From contig PCDI01000007.1 in the NCBI GenBank assembly GCA_002778195.1, positions 915,127-979,126 on the forward strand: a stretch of 64,000 bases of DNA, given 5' to 3'. The translations under genes were made by a program, and so were the position numbers. Positions within the stretch are counted from its first letter, which is position 1. The number at the start of each line of letters is the position of its first letter. Source of the DNA: Raffaelea ambrosiae (Eukaryota; Ascomycota; Sordariomycetes; Ophiostomatales; Ophiostomataceae). This document shows positions 45,593 through 57,962 of the stretch, piece after piece. A model generated the notes under the pieces. That model saw only the letters and a program-made list of their open reading frames with translations, did no database searches and was not told where the DNA came from.

Positions 45593-48013
45593 TTTGTTTT
45601 TCTGGGCCACTCGTAAGTTTTCCAATCTGGCATCGGACGGTTTGCTAGTACGATGCACGATAATTTTGACGCGCCGTTTGACGGAACACTTTAATCTATT
45701 GTCTGTGCCTCCGAAACGGAAAGTAGCAGTTTGTGGGTTCATAGTAAAGCGAAAAAGAGGAGCTCGTTTTGTATTGTCCTCTCGGCGAGATGTTTTCTTT
45801 TTTCCGTGTCGCTGCTGTGGTGCGCACGAAATTTCCGTGCTTGTTTTGACTTGATCTAGGTTTACGATGTGGTAATAGCTCACTTTCTTTTCCGTCGCTG
45901 CTTTGTTTATTTCAACATGTCTCCAGAGAGGCCTGCAATTTTTTCTACTCCGTTCTAGAACGGGGGTGATTTATTTTCACCCCTTTCGTGCTCGTGTTCT
46001 AAATATAAAGCTTCGCCGTAAAAAAAAAGAAGAATGTCATCCCCATAAAAGGGGCCAAACGCGCACAGGGCAGCGACATGAGGCGAAAAAAAAAAAACAC
46101 ACACAAAAAAATCGCATACGAGTAGTAACTAAGGGCAAGCTTTTTGTGCTATTGTCCCCCCGAGCCGAGGCTTTGCTTCTCCAGGCTGTGGTGGCCCGAG
46201 TCCAGGCACTCGGCCGTTTCAGCGAATATGTGCCATTCTGTGCCTGGTTCATTTTTGTTTACTCGATGGGGACGGACAAATGAAATTTTTTTTTTTGGGT
46301 CCAGTCTCAGCCTCCCATAACAAAATTGCTGTTTCAATCATTTTTCATGCTACGAGTACACCATGTTCTCCCTCCGTATCACATAAAACCGTATCTGTCG
46401 ATGCATCTGGTTGTATTCTTTTTTTAAACCCTCCCTTGTTCATTTAAGCCCTTGCCGAACCATGCAGGCGGGTTCCTTACTTTGTCTTGTCCCTCTTTGC
46501 AGGGAATGAATTGTGTTGACCTTCCTTCTTCAGATATCTTGTAGCACAAAGGCACAAACTCTGATAGTGTAAGCAGGAACGCGCACCGAAAAGAGCAGCT
46601 CGCTTGATAGCCCTAGGAAGGGCCAAGATTCCTCCTCGCATGCAGTCATCCAATGTTCTGATCTGCATGGGTAGCCTTGTATGTAAGGGCTTGCTGCGCT
46701 CTCTCTCCGAATTTGCGGCTTACGTACGAGTACTTTGTATATTGGACTTGAGGGCGGGGGCGATACGAGGGGAGGCTGTGCTTAAAAATATCTTATACCA
46801 AAACAAAGTTTTCCCCTTTGGTGGGTGCCTGCCTGTCTTGTTGATTAACCTGCCCACACCCAAGGACCCGTCACGAAGGGTCTCGGTTGCCATGTTGCTC
46901 GCCGAGTGGGAGGGGGTGTGGGTGTAAGACATTGCTCATAAGGGGGCCAGCGACCTACTCTGTATTCTCATTTACCCCACGAGTCGGTCTGGGTCAGCCA
47001 GCCCTACAAGTAGGACAGACAGGATCTCTCCCCAGGACAACGCAAAAGGGGGGCAGGGGAAAAGTCGGTGCCTAGCGGTGTACGATACACCGTAACTATA
47101 GCCCGACGATGCGTGGCCTTTCGGTTTACGCCTGATGGGATGAGGAAAACGGAGAGACACAGTTCACCGCCGTGAGACGCAATGCAGAGTGCTGTGCCGT
47201 GTCTGCTGTTTTGGGCAAACGATGCGAGGACCGTGGCTCTGGGGGAGAAAACACCGAGATTCCACGCAAGGCTACCGTCAATCCCCCCCCCCCTTTCCCT
47301 TTCCTACCAGGCAGTAGCGTTTTTCCACGTTTCGGTGGCCTGGCTATGGCGGCCTGGCCACGCACTGCAATAACGAAGAAAGGGGGCTGTACGAAACAAG
47401 GGACGGCAGGGTTACCACAGTCCAGCGCACAAATAGCGTGGTAAGTAATATGGCCCAACCATACATAGTACAAAGTTAGGTGTCTGTTGGCCCTGTCCGC
47501 GTATTTCGGATTCGCGTACTCGTAGCCATAATGTCCGGGCCAGAACAAAAGTCCGGCCAACACTGCCCGTTTGGGGTGGTACGCGTACCTGACCGTCGTC
47601 GCGTTTTGGTGCAAGACGGAGACGGACAGTTGAACTAAACGAAGATGACGAAGAAGTCAACGAGGAGATGGAATGTGTGCAAGGGCAGTGCGAAAAGGTT
47701 TGAAAAGGCAGTGCTATGCAATATGACGACCCGATACGACCTCGCCAGACGAAAGCCCTGGGCTTGTTCCTGGACACACGAAGGTTTGGGCTGGTCGCTC
47801 TCGGGCTTCCAGAAAGGTGCGACACGGCTGAGCCGGCCTTCGGGGCCAGAAGAGAACCCGCCCGAAACGTTGGATACTGAGTTATGGGCTGGCACGGATC
47901 GACTGGTCCCCCAACGGACTGGGTTGGTCGATTTCCTCCAAAGAGATGACTGTTCGCCCGGCCAGTTCTCGCTTACGGCTCGGAGTCTGGTTGCTCTGTT
48001 GGAGCGACGGAGC

Positions 48014-48060
48014 AAAAAAAAAAAGCAAAAAAAAAAAAAAAAAAAAAAAAAAGCACAAAA
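48014..48060. repeat. Long interrupted A tract
   Basis: Almost 40 A residues broken by GC at two places. It is followed within 30 bases by a GA-rich and then GCAT-type repeat. Confidence 0.9.
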
Positions 48061-48084
48061 AACACGGGGAATTGAAAAGAGAGA

Positions 48085-48155
48085 GTGCGAGAGAGTGCGT
48101 GAGTGCATGCGTGCGTGCATGCGTGCATGCGTATGTGCGAGTGCGTGCGCATGTG
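48085..48155. repeat. Imperfect GTGC/GCAT-type microsatellite
   Basis: Alternating purine-pyrimidine repeat of 4-base units (GCAT, GCGT, GTGC), intergenic. Confidence 0.8.
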
Positions 48156-48240
48156 GGTGAGAACGGTAGCGGCCAACTACTTTGTAGCTACGTTTTGTTC
48201 CGTTGTTCCGTCGAACCTCCGTTTCAGTCGGGGTTTAACA

Positions 48241-48256
48241 CCCCCCCCCCCCCCCC
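48241..48256. repeat. 16-nt C homopolymer
   Basis: Uninterrupted C run, intergenic. Confidence 0.95.
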
Positions 48257-51203
48257 TAAGGCGACGCGGCGATTGGGCTTTACAGCTCGTAGTTACGGGG
48301 ATTCCACTGCTACTATGGCTTATGTACGAGCATGGGCTCTCGTTATGGGCCACATGGCCGCGCCTCGTGCCCACGCCGCGAAACGTACATAGTAGTTATG
48401 CCCTTTTTTGGCTGGTGCCTTCCTAAATTTCGCGATCGCGATAAGAGTTTGACTTTTTAGACTTTAAACGCCGCTTTCTTGAACGGCAACGACAACGACG
48501 ACAGCGATAATGACGCAAACGAAAAAAAAAATCCTTTTTTGTCTCTATTGCCCAATTGCTTTCATGTGCATGCGCGTGCAGCGATGCATTCACAGGCACG
48601 TCCAGATTTCCCAAATCAGCAAGATGATTTGAAATCACCCAAACGCGAGCTACTCGTATGACGATATCGTTCCTCTCTGTGTGTGAGAACGGGGGAGTTG
48701 CATTGCGATGGTGCAGCCATGATACTACAGGCGTGATGCATCCGTGATTCAAAACGGAAGAAGTTTGTTGTGCAGCACAGGACCGGAGTTTGGGTTTAGT
48801 CAGCGGGAGGCACGGCGAAACGGAGCTGCCCCGTAATACACCGCAGCAAAATGGACCATCATGGAATGGAGTTGGACCATATGGAATGGCATGGTTCAAG
48901 ATGGAATCATATGGGACATGCACACACCGCACACGGGTCCAGAACGCGGAACTGTAATCAGACTGTAATAAGATACTACTCGTACAGACACAACTGCGTG
49001 CTGCCTGGCTGTCGATCATTTTCCAAGTGTGTGGGCTTGCCAACGGAACTGGGGAAAACATAACTGTAGTACTTTTGCAGAGAGGGGTGTGTGCAGTTGT
49101 CTGACAGACTGTCTGCAACAAAGGGTGGATGGAAATGGTGGCTTAGGAATCGGATTCGCAAACGCACGAGGTGATCCCCCACAATCTCTTGGGCAGACAA
49201 GGACATCATTTCCCCCTTTCGGCCGTCTTTCGTGTGTTTTGTCATCAGGCAGCCGCCAAAAAAGACGAACCAATTTGCAGATTGCGAATCGCGAAACGCC
49301 CTACCATAGTCCAACCCCAGACGGAGGAGGCTTGGTCTCCAGGCATCGAGCGTGTATGACTCGAACACTTTAGATTGCCCTTGGCTTGCTGATGCAAGAA
49401 GAGCTGAGAAATGGAAATACGCAGATTATCTCCTGGCACCGCCGAGAGCTGCATACCGAATGTGCGTGTGCGATAATAAGTGAGTCCATGGTATGTGAGT
49501 AATAGTAAGCCCGTTGTTGTTGCGTTGGAAGTTGCTGCCCCTTGTCACTGTCGCGCGGCTTCTCTTGATTGCTCCCCGGTGCGCGTTGCCATCCTCTGGG
49601 CCTCGGACAAAGAGATACACAGGGAGAGCGAGCGAGCGAGCGAAAAGGAGCGACGACGATGGGGCTGGAGCAATAGACGGGGTCCCGGCGACTGCAAGGA
49701 CCGCCCGCTCACAAAGCGGCTATCGTCTGTAACTCGTCAGACCCAACTGAGAACATTACTCAGAACGGCATTGTTGTTTGTTCTGGCCCGTGGGCTGTGG
49801 GCGAAGGGCGAAGGCCCGTTTGCTCGCCGTCGCTTTAGTCGCTTTTGTCGCTTTTTGGAACTGTTGCTTTTTGGAGCCGCGCCGTTTTCCGCTCCGTTTC
49901 GCGGCTCAGAAGGTCGCAGAAAACGGAAGAAGGAGCACGCCAGTCATGCAACAGCAAGAAAGGCCAACACACGGCTCGCCCTTTGTTCGGGCACCAGGGG
50001 GGGGATGGCGCGGTCTCGGCTTCGGTTTCTAGTGCATCAGACAAATGGTAGGTCATCTCAAAAAAAAAAATCCAAAAAAAAGAGTGAGAGACACAACAAA
50101 AAGCGAAAATTAGCGAGACAGAGGTACTCGCGAGAGCGAGGGGCTACGGTAGTGGCAGGTGGTACATAGTAGACTCTACCTAGACGGCAGTTCCCAACAA
50201 GCGTCGTAGGCGGACCGTCGGTCGAATCGACGATGATCCACACCCCTCCCCTGGTCTAGGCACCTGTATTACTGTACCGTTTTGCAAGGGACACCCCCCT
50301 CCTCAGGACTCTGCGAAGGTTTCCCGCTCGGAGTTGTTTGCATTTTTGTCAGCTGGACAGACCCCCCCCCCCTGCCCTGCGGATTAGTTACCATGGATGG
50401 GGTCTGATGACAGAGAACCCAAGACGGTCTGGCTGAGCCAGACCCCGTTCCAGGCTCCGTTCCGAGCGTTCCTTCCCTTTCAGCGCGACCGCAGCACAAC
50501 GCGCACCCCCCCCCTTGGCTGGCCTTGCCTACCGATCCATTAAACGCCGGCGGAGCAGAGGTTCCCTAACAGCGAAAATACGGTCAATTCGGACACCCAA
50601 GCCCACTTCGGGTCGTCACAAGTCTGCGAAGACCACGACCGAGTTGTCATGTAGATAAAAATGTCCCAGGTCCCCCGTTTCTGAATCCAGACGTTCGCAT
50701 TCTTGCCTCCTCTATCCCTCAGACTCAACTAGGACAACGAACAAAGAACCAGAAACAATACATAACTGTCCAGCCTGCTCCCCCCTTCTCCTGATCAGCC
50801 TTGTTTCTACTCAACCACTGGACTGTCGACTCAACAACAACAACAACAACAACGACGACGCCCACTCCATAATAATATAAAGCTTCTCGTCGTCACCACC
50901 ACCACTCCATACATGTCCATTGCCATCTGCGACTCTGCAACCCGGCCTTACATAAACCAGCGAGGTTGCCCAGACACACGCACAGCCCAGCCAAAACACC
51001 AACACCCATAATTTTTTTTGGCTCTACCTTGTGAAAGACACCATTTGACTCCACCGCCCCACTCTAGAAAACTCATTCCGCAATCGGGTCCTGGTATTGC
51101 CCATTGAGTCACACTCGCCTTCTGCAATTCGGAGCAAACCCAGCCTACATAATACAGCTTCTCTCATAGTTTGGTTTCCGACCTTTCTCTCCCCTTCTTC
51201 ACA

Positions 51204-52163
51204 ATGTCAACCACAATCACATCTTCCCAGACGGCCAAGTCTGTCTCTTTCTCTGCTCCATTTGCCTCTTCCCAGCGCAACACCATGAGCATCACACAAA
51301 CCTACTTCCTGGCCCACAAGGCCCGCAGCAAGCTGTCCCACCAGGCAGCTCGCCCCGACCACGACCTGCGCCTGCTGGTCGGCCACGCCAACCTGCTGGA
51401 CACCCTGATGCTGGAGCTGGCCGATGCCGAGCGCGAGCAGGAGTCGTGGTTCAACCAGTCTGTCCGCGGCGCCAACTCGTCCACAGCAACAGCAACCACC
51501 GAAAAGGACCGCCACGTCCAATGGGCCGACACCGTCATCGAGGAGCCCGAGGAGGACTGGCAGGCCGAGGACGCCGACGACGACTCGGATGTCTCGTCGG
51601 ATTCCAGCAGCGAATTTGACTCGGACGAGGAGGTCGACGACGACGAGGAGGACGACGAGGACGAGAACGACTCGGAAGAGTCCCTCGACGACACCGACAT
51701 GGCCGACGCCGCGCCCCTGCGCCGCGTTTCCTCGCACCACCACTACCAGCAGAGCAAGCCCACCGTCACCACCGTGGCGGTCGAGGAGAAGGAGGACAGC
51801 GATTCGTCGTCGTCGGAGGACGACTCCGACGTCGAGGTCGACGACGACGAGGAGGACTACGCCCAGCTCACCCTCACCCGCTCGCCATCGCACTCGGCTC
51901 TGCCCTCGGCCCGCTCACCACCCGAGCTGGTCGTCTCGGAAGACTCGGACGACGCCTCGGAAGACGAGGCCATGCCGCCCTCGCCGCCCGCCATCACCAT
52001 CCAGTCCTTCAACAAGAAGTCCGCCGGCAGCAAGACCCGGTCACAAACTGCCCAGCCCGCATCACCAGAAACCGCAACACAACAAGAGTTCGACGTCAAC
52101 GATCGGTGCTACCTGCCGCCGCGCAACCCGGCGCGGCTGGTGTCCAGCATCTCGGTGTTTTAA
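51204..52163 (+). CDS. Acidic low-complexity protein, unknown function
   Basis: Single exon, 319 aa from the ATG at 51204 (context TTCACAATG), with strong G/C-ending codon use. Residues about 32-100 look ordered and helical (SITQTYFLAHKARSKL, then DHDLRLLVGHANLLDTLMLELADAEREQESWFN) and are the likely conserved core. A second short motif, HVQWADTVIEEPEEDW, follows. The remainder is dominated by Asp/Glu/Ser tracts with Pro/Ser patches, and a short basic segment (NKKSAGSKTRS) precedes the C-terminal CYLPPRNPARLVSSISVF. No signal peptide, membrane segment or catalytic motif is visible. Acidic tracts of this kind occur in nuclear and histone-interacting proteins, but nothing here shows that function. 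I do not recognise the family. Confidence 0.82.
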   Translation: MSTTITSSQTAKSVSFSAPFASSQRNTMSITQTYFLAHKARSKLSHQAARPDHDLRLLVGHANLLDTLMLELADAEREQESWFNQSVRGANSSTATATTEKDRHVQWADTVIEEPEEDWQAEDADDDSDVSSDSSSEFDSDEEVDDDEEDDEDENDSEESLDDTDMADAAPLRRVSSHHHYQQSKPTVTTVAVEEKEDSDSSSSEDDSDVEVDDDEEDYAQLTLTRSPSHSALPSARSPPELVVSEDSDDASEDEAMPPSPPAITIQSFNKKSAGSKTRSQTAQPASPETATQQEFDVNDRCYLPPRNPARLVSSISVF

Positions 52164-55100
52164 AATACACTACATTTTGTTTTACAAACACCCCAACAGT
52201 TCACGTCGTCATGAAATCCTTGTTGCATTAGCGGGCGTTTTTTGTTTCTCTTCACAATATACTCCGGGCGTTTTTTTTTTCTCACTTTTTCAACCATTCT
52301 GAGATACCACATTTTCTGGCATTTACACAACGGGGGGAAAACGAAAAAGAAAACTTGCAACAAATTTGTTTATTCAGCGCTTGGGATTTCTCCATCATAC
52401 AGTATTTAGACCCATCACCATCACAAAAAGCTTTTCGCGGGCGTCACCGCCCCGAACAAGATCCAATTGGGATCGCATTTTCTTTTTCTTCACACAGTTC
52501 ACCATTCCATCTCCTCTTTTTACAAACTTTTTGTCTCAACACAGCAGCACAGCACTCCCTCAAAACGAAACGGTTGAGCGTTGTGTTTCTCATATCTCCT
52601 CTAGATAGCTTTATCAGGCCTTCAGATGCCTACATCAATTACTACTACAAAATGCAAAAACCACAAAAAATTAGAAGCTACAAAAACCGTTCCTATTAGC
52701 AAAGTGACTCGCGAGGCATCTACAGCAACAAGCTTACCCCACAGCTTTTTTTTTTTTTTTTTTTGGCCCAACCCTTTTTTTGCACGTCTCTGCCTGCCTT
52801 GTAATTTGTTGGACGCCTTTTTGGCCGCCTTCTGCTTCTGCCTAATTGCTTACTTGTTTTCTTCTTTTCTAAACATGCACCCCTTTTCCCATGTAGGACA
52901 CGCACCTGGAACAACACGCAGCTCCCTGCTTTTACGATGCAGCCTTGTCCTGCATGCATGCACACCGCACACACACGCATACACCGCACAAAGTCCCAAA
53001 TGCCACGGCGAAGCTCACTCACTCTCACCCACTCACCCTGGTCAGGCTACGCCCTCCGATTCCGCCCCTTGCCCTGCCACATGCCCAAACCCGTCCCGCT
53101 GCGCACGCGCACGCGCACACTCTCGCACTCGCACTCGCAGGAGTCACAGAACATAGCCCCTCACGATCTTGGCCTTTTCTTTCTCGGTCTTGATTGCACC
53201 ATACGTCTTGCAATTCCTTTTTTATTTTTACTTTTATTTTCCCCCCCTTCAACTGTCTCGCTTTCATTGTACGTCCCCAATCTAATCAATACAACAGAGA
53301 CAATTAAAAAAAACTGTTTCATACCGCTTTCAGCTTTCCTTTGTTCTTTCTATCCAATAGAACACTATCGAGTCTAGGCGATTCTCTCCCCTATTTTTTT
53401 TTCTTTCGCCGTTCTTTAATTTGCCTCCATTTTTTTTTCCCAGGTTCTTTCAGCCCGTCTGGTACACAGGCGGTGGATAATGGGAAAGGCACAGGGTCAA
53501 AAAAAAAAAAAAAAAAGAGCGGGCACCGGCACCGGCGAAGTGGGGCCAAAATGGATGGTCGACAAGGGGGGGGGGTATAGGGCGTGCATGTGTGGTCAAC
53601 TTTGTTCTGCTGCCCGCCTTTTTGACTCTTTCTGATGTGGGTCGGCCATCTTTTCCCCTCTGAGTGGTTATTCTGCCTCTTCTGTCCTGCAGAGTCGTTG
53701 CAGGAAAAGTGGAGCCCGAACTTTTCATTCTTTTCCATCCTCTGACTCTCTCTCAAACTCGTACTCTCACTGGCAGTTGCTTCTGAACTTTTTTCCTTTC
53801 TGTGGTTCTTGGGTGGTCGTTTGACTCACTTTGACAACTGGTCTCTCGGGGTCTGGATCTCCGTCTGGGCTCCATTAGTCTCCATTCTTGCTATCTTGCA
53901 TTGAACACTGTCTTGCCGGGGACGGAGAAGCGATTCCCGTCAGAGCCGACCGTAGCCATTTTCTGACACACCTTTCCTCTTGTTGCTGCTGCTGCGAGTA
54001 CGTACGAAAAGTACGGCGTACGGCGTCCGGGGTACGAAAGTCTTTGTTCTAACGGCGCTGGTTGATAATTTTTTTTTTCTCTATGCGTAGTTTGTTGACC
54101 CACTTCGGCATTCGGGTTGTCCTTGACTCGGCTCCTCGGCACGAAATGCGAACGAGCTTCCTAAAAATGCGACGAGCCAAAACGGTCGCACAAGCGCAAA
54201 GCGAAAAACAGAGAAAAAAAAAACACGAACACGATGTCGATCTCGATCGAGCAATTGTATGCACAATCGGCGTTTTCCAGGGCGTTTGGACGTTTTGGGT
54301 GTTTTGGACGTTTTGGGGAGGAAGGGGAAAATCGTGCCAGACTTCTGGCCTGATAATCTTCATCGCACGATTAGGGAACTCGACTGACCCAGTGCCAATC
54401 TTACCCCGGTAGGGCAACATTGTATGATATGATAAAACCACGAGGAACGAAACAGAGGAGGAGGGGGGGGGAGAAAAGAAGGATATCTGTCACATCAGTA
54501 CATGTGTGTGCTTTTCCCGTGTGCGAACGGAAGCAACCCAACAGAAAAAAAGTTATCAATCATTCCGTTGAAAACCGACACTCGGCGCCGACTGTTCCGC
54601 GTATTTGGACTCTTCCGTTTTTACGGACTGCGCTTCGGTAGTGAGCCAATCAAAGCAAAGGATCGCCATCGTGCTTCGAACTGGAGCAGCTGCCAAAACT
54701 CGCATTGCAGCCAATCGACAAGCGTGGATCAGTGGGTCTGATATTCACATTTTACCGTAGTCTACTCGTATTTTGACACTAGCATTCTTCAGCCTCACAC
54801 ACCGCACGTGACAATGCCGCGCTTTTGTCATCGCAAGAGAAGACAACAGGACAGTTCGAACCAAGTTGGGAAGCACATCCGGGGTGCTGAGTCTTGCCAA
54901 GACACTGAAGACTGCATTGTTACAAAGTCTTCGTCTGGATTGGTCGACACCCCGACCAGAAAGTTGACCTGAGCTTGGTGAGCCAACCCAAACGAGTTGC
55001 AAGAAAACCATTGCTTGGTCACAGCGCTGTATGAGTCTCAATTCCAGCTTGTGTAGTGAGAAATTAGAAGTGGCGGTCATGGATAATTATCAAACTGATG

Positions 55101-56345
55101 TCTCAAAGTAGACTCAAAGCAAGTGGTTTCAGCGTCTAGCTTGATGTCTCCTACCGTGGTTCGTGCTCGCCACCGTCGAGGCTCGTCATAGACACGAAAC
55201 AGCCCGCAACAGTGAAGACCACGATGCCTCGGCATGGCGCATCAAAGAGGAAACATAAGGAGAAAACATAAACTACAGTTCCGTTTCGAAATGCTCCCTT
55301 GGCTCCAACAGATCTTCTACCAACTCAATCATCGACGACAGTACAGCCAAGGGATGACCATTAGGCTCGGACTGTACGAGTCAGCGCCTCGGCTGCGAAA
55401 GCCCATCGAGATTGCTTGGCACACCTCGTCTGGGCAGTCGGACAGTCGGAAAATTGGACGACTAATCCGTACAGCCTCTTCCTTCTCACACTTTTTGCTC
55501 GGGGTTGAAACTACTTCTCAAACCCATTTTCACGTGTGATATGTACCGGGACGGAATTCTATTGTAGCCCGGCCATCCCCATGTTCAGACTGGATCCACT
55601 TTCCGGGCGCACGCTGCCCAGACTCTTGGAACCAGGCGACTTTGGAGGGGGGGGGGGGGGGTTCTGGGTTTAGGTCTGACATTGTCAGCAAGGCTCAGAA
55701 ACCCCTTTCTGACAAATCTGACGCCAGCAAAATGAATTGGGCAACAGCCAGCGAGCACGACCGTATGCCTCCATTTCGGACTTATGACTCATTCTGGGCA
55801 TTTTAAATCCAGCCTGCCGCTCGGCAACATTGACAAATCGCACAGCCGCTTACGAAAACGAGTGATAATATTACTCGAATCGGAAACTAACCCTTTTGGG
55901 CGTCCGTTTCGCGGGGTCGGAGAGTCGGACAAACCACGAAGGCTGACGAATTCTCCTTGTCCCCCGGGACAACCATCTAGGAGGGGGGGTGTGAACAGAC
56001 TATCGTCGTCATACTCGTCATGGTTGTTGTATCTTATGTTCTTTTTGGATATTAGTTATGCTGAAGGCATCAAGAGAGAAGCTATCTGCAGGGGTCGGGA
56101 AAAGGAGGCTGAGGGAACAAAAAAGGAAAATGTCGAGGAAATGACGAGGAAACAAAAAGACCGTGGAAACGGGGGAAAACAAAAAACCCCTCTTAACGTC
56201 AAAGTTCGTGTGATACATTCAAGGCGTAAGTCATGCCACGTAAAATACTTCTATGCAAAATAGGCAGAAGAGACAGGCGAGGAAAGACGATCGAATGGAA
56301 AGACGGAGCATTTGTGTAATACATGCAAAGGGGAAGGCATGACAT
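52164..56345. other. Intergenic, 4.2 kb, no gene seen
   Basis: This is the convergent gap between the acidic-protein gene and the SGNH hydrolase gene. It contains long T runs (about 52745-52764), an A run (53499-53517), a 15-G run (55647-55661) and CA/CG-rich repeats around 52960-53130. Frames such as 54745-55080 (minus) show no coding bias. Confidence 0.5.
55647..55661. repeat. 15-nt G homopolymer
   Basis: Uninterrupted G run, intergenic. Confidence 0.95.
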
Positions 56346-57962
56346 TCATACACCATACTCTTCCCAGACGCGGTACAGCGCGTCTCGAACGGCCTTGTGG
56401 CCATTTGAACGCTGCATCAGTTAGTCAACTGTTCTTGAGGTTGTAAGGGCATAAGTGAAACTTACCGGATGGAAGGTCTTGCCGTAATAGGTCGGCACGT
56501 ACCACATCGAGTTTGGGGAGACCTCCTCACCATCGCCCGAGCCTAAGCCTTTACCACTACCACCATCATGTAGGGCTGCAAAAGGGGCGGGCGCCAGCCG
56601 CAGCGTCGGGTCTGCCTGCTGAGCACGCGCCATGTAGCACAGCGCCAGCTCGCCCCAGTCGCCGCGGGCGCGTGCTGGCTCCAGGCATTGGTCGGGGTCC
56701 ACCAGCGGGGAGAGAGCTGACAGCGGGGAAGGAGCGGTTGTCGACAGAGCAGTCCCGCTGCCTGTTTGGATGCTGCTGCTGCTGCTGTTGTTGTTTTTGT
56801 TGTCCTGCCCACCTACGAGAAAGAACCAGGTCTCGTCCCGCTGGTAGTCCGGCTCCACCACGTCCGGCTCACAGAACCGGTGCCCTTCAAACGCCGCGTC
56901 GTAGTCGACGAACAGAACCCTGGGTGTGCTGTCACTGAATTGCTTGTTCACTTGGTCAATAGCCGCCCGCAGTTTCCGGTTCGTGCCCGCCACCAGTCCG
57001 TTCATCCGCCGCCGCAGCGCCCGCGAGAGCAGTGTGCTGTCCGTGCCGTGGCCGGGCTCGGCAGGTGGTGGATGGTGACCGTCGGTATCGTTGTGCTTGT
57101 GCTTGTGCTGGCCTCTCCACCAGATGCTCATCGAGCAGGCATCGCAAATGTCCGTCTCGGCATTGAAGAAGCGCGCATATCCAGTGACCACCACGCGGAA
57201 ACGCGGCCGCTTCTCCCAGCGGACGCGGTCCAGAATCTGCAGCAGGATGACAACGAGGCGCTGGCTAAACGCGTCATGGGCGTCATCCTCGTCGGCCAAC
57301 CTAGCTTCGGCCGCCGCCAGCGCGGCGGCGCAGGTGCCAGAGTAGTAGCCGTAGAAGCGGAAAATGCAAGCGTTGATGACGTCAAAGAAGCCGAGGTCGT
57401 TGCCGCCAATGGAGAGGGTGACAAAGTCAAGAAAACCAGCCGTACTAGGATTGGTGCGGAGATTGTCGACCTGGCTGGTCTTGCTATCGCCGGAGGCGGT
57501 ACCCAGCACCTGGGCGGTCGTGGACCCCGTGCAGGACAGCCACTGGAAGGCGGTCGTGCTGTTCTTGCGCGCAGTCCCCGCCTCGGTTTCAAAGTCTCCG
57601 TACAGAAGCGCCGGGTAGGCTCCCATGCCCAGACGGCAGTCGTCCTCTTTTCCCTCGAAGCCAGTGCCGATGCCGGCGCTGTACGAGTCGCCCAGCGAGG
57701 CAAACCCGCGGGTGGTCCACCGAAAGCTGCCGTTCGTGTTGCTGTTGTCGGTGGTGTCCGAGGCAGCGTCGCCCCCGAGGACTTGCTGTTGGCCTTGGCT
57801 GCCGGGCTGTTCGATGCTGTACTTGTTGCCCCACCACGACACGGACCCGCTCGATCCCCATGGTGCTGCTACAGCTGCCTCAATGCCCGCAATGTAATAC
57901 AGCATGAGAATGGCGATGAGGAGCAGCGCCGCCGAGTGGGCGACTTGTCGTGGTGGATGCAT
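56346..57962 (-). CDS. Secreted SGNH-type hydrolase (lipase/esterase-like)
   Basis: Spliced model: exon 1 57962-56466 (499 codons), intron 56465-56412 (54 nt, GTAAGT...TGCAG, with a CTAAC branch site), exon 2 56411-56346 (21 codons plus stop); 520 aa. An N-terminal hydrophobic segment (residues 9-32, ending near AVAAP) reads as a signal peptide. SGNH marks: block I FASLGDSYSAG with nucleophile Ser93, and block III LSIGGNDLGFF (GGND 186-189). Block V is TFHPRSNGHKAV, split by the intron so that the last exon supplies the conserved Gly-His. Similar fungal proteins are annotated as SGNH/GDSL esterases, often with cellulose- or polysaccharide-ester or lipid substrates (family knowledge); the substrate here is unknown. 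Linkers with His/Lys, Asn/Ser and Ala/Pro tracts lengthen it. Several Cys could form disulfides, fitting secretion. Confidence 0.9.

Larger units (their letters stand above)
42190..51203. other. Intergenic, 9.0 kb, no gene recognised
   Basis: This is the largest gap in the window. No frame has a start, coding-type codon use and a recognisable domain together; frames such as 42867-43403 (plus) and 47126-47614 (minus) look random. It holds a perfect inverted repeat at 42975-43018, CT/GT and GCAT-type microsatellites, a long A run, a 16-C run, and GTAC-type near-palindromes (46725, 47460, 48310, 48385, 48970, 50160). No transposase, reverse transcriptase or terminal repeats were seen. Confidence 0.5.
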
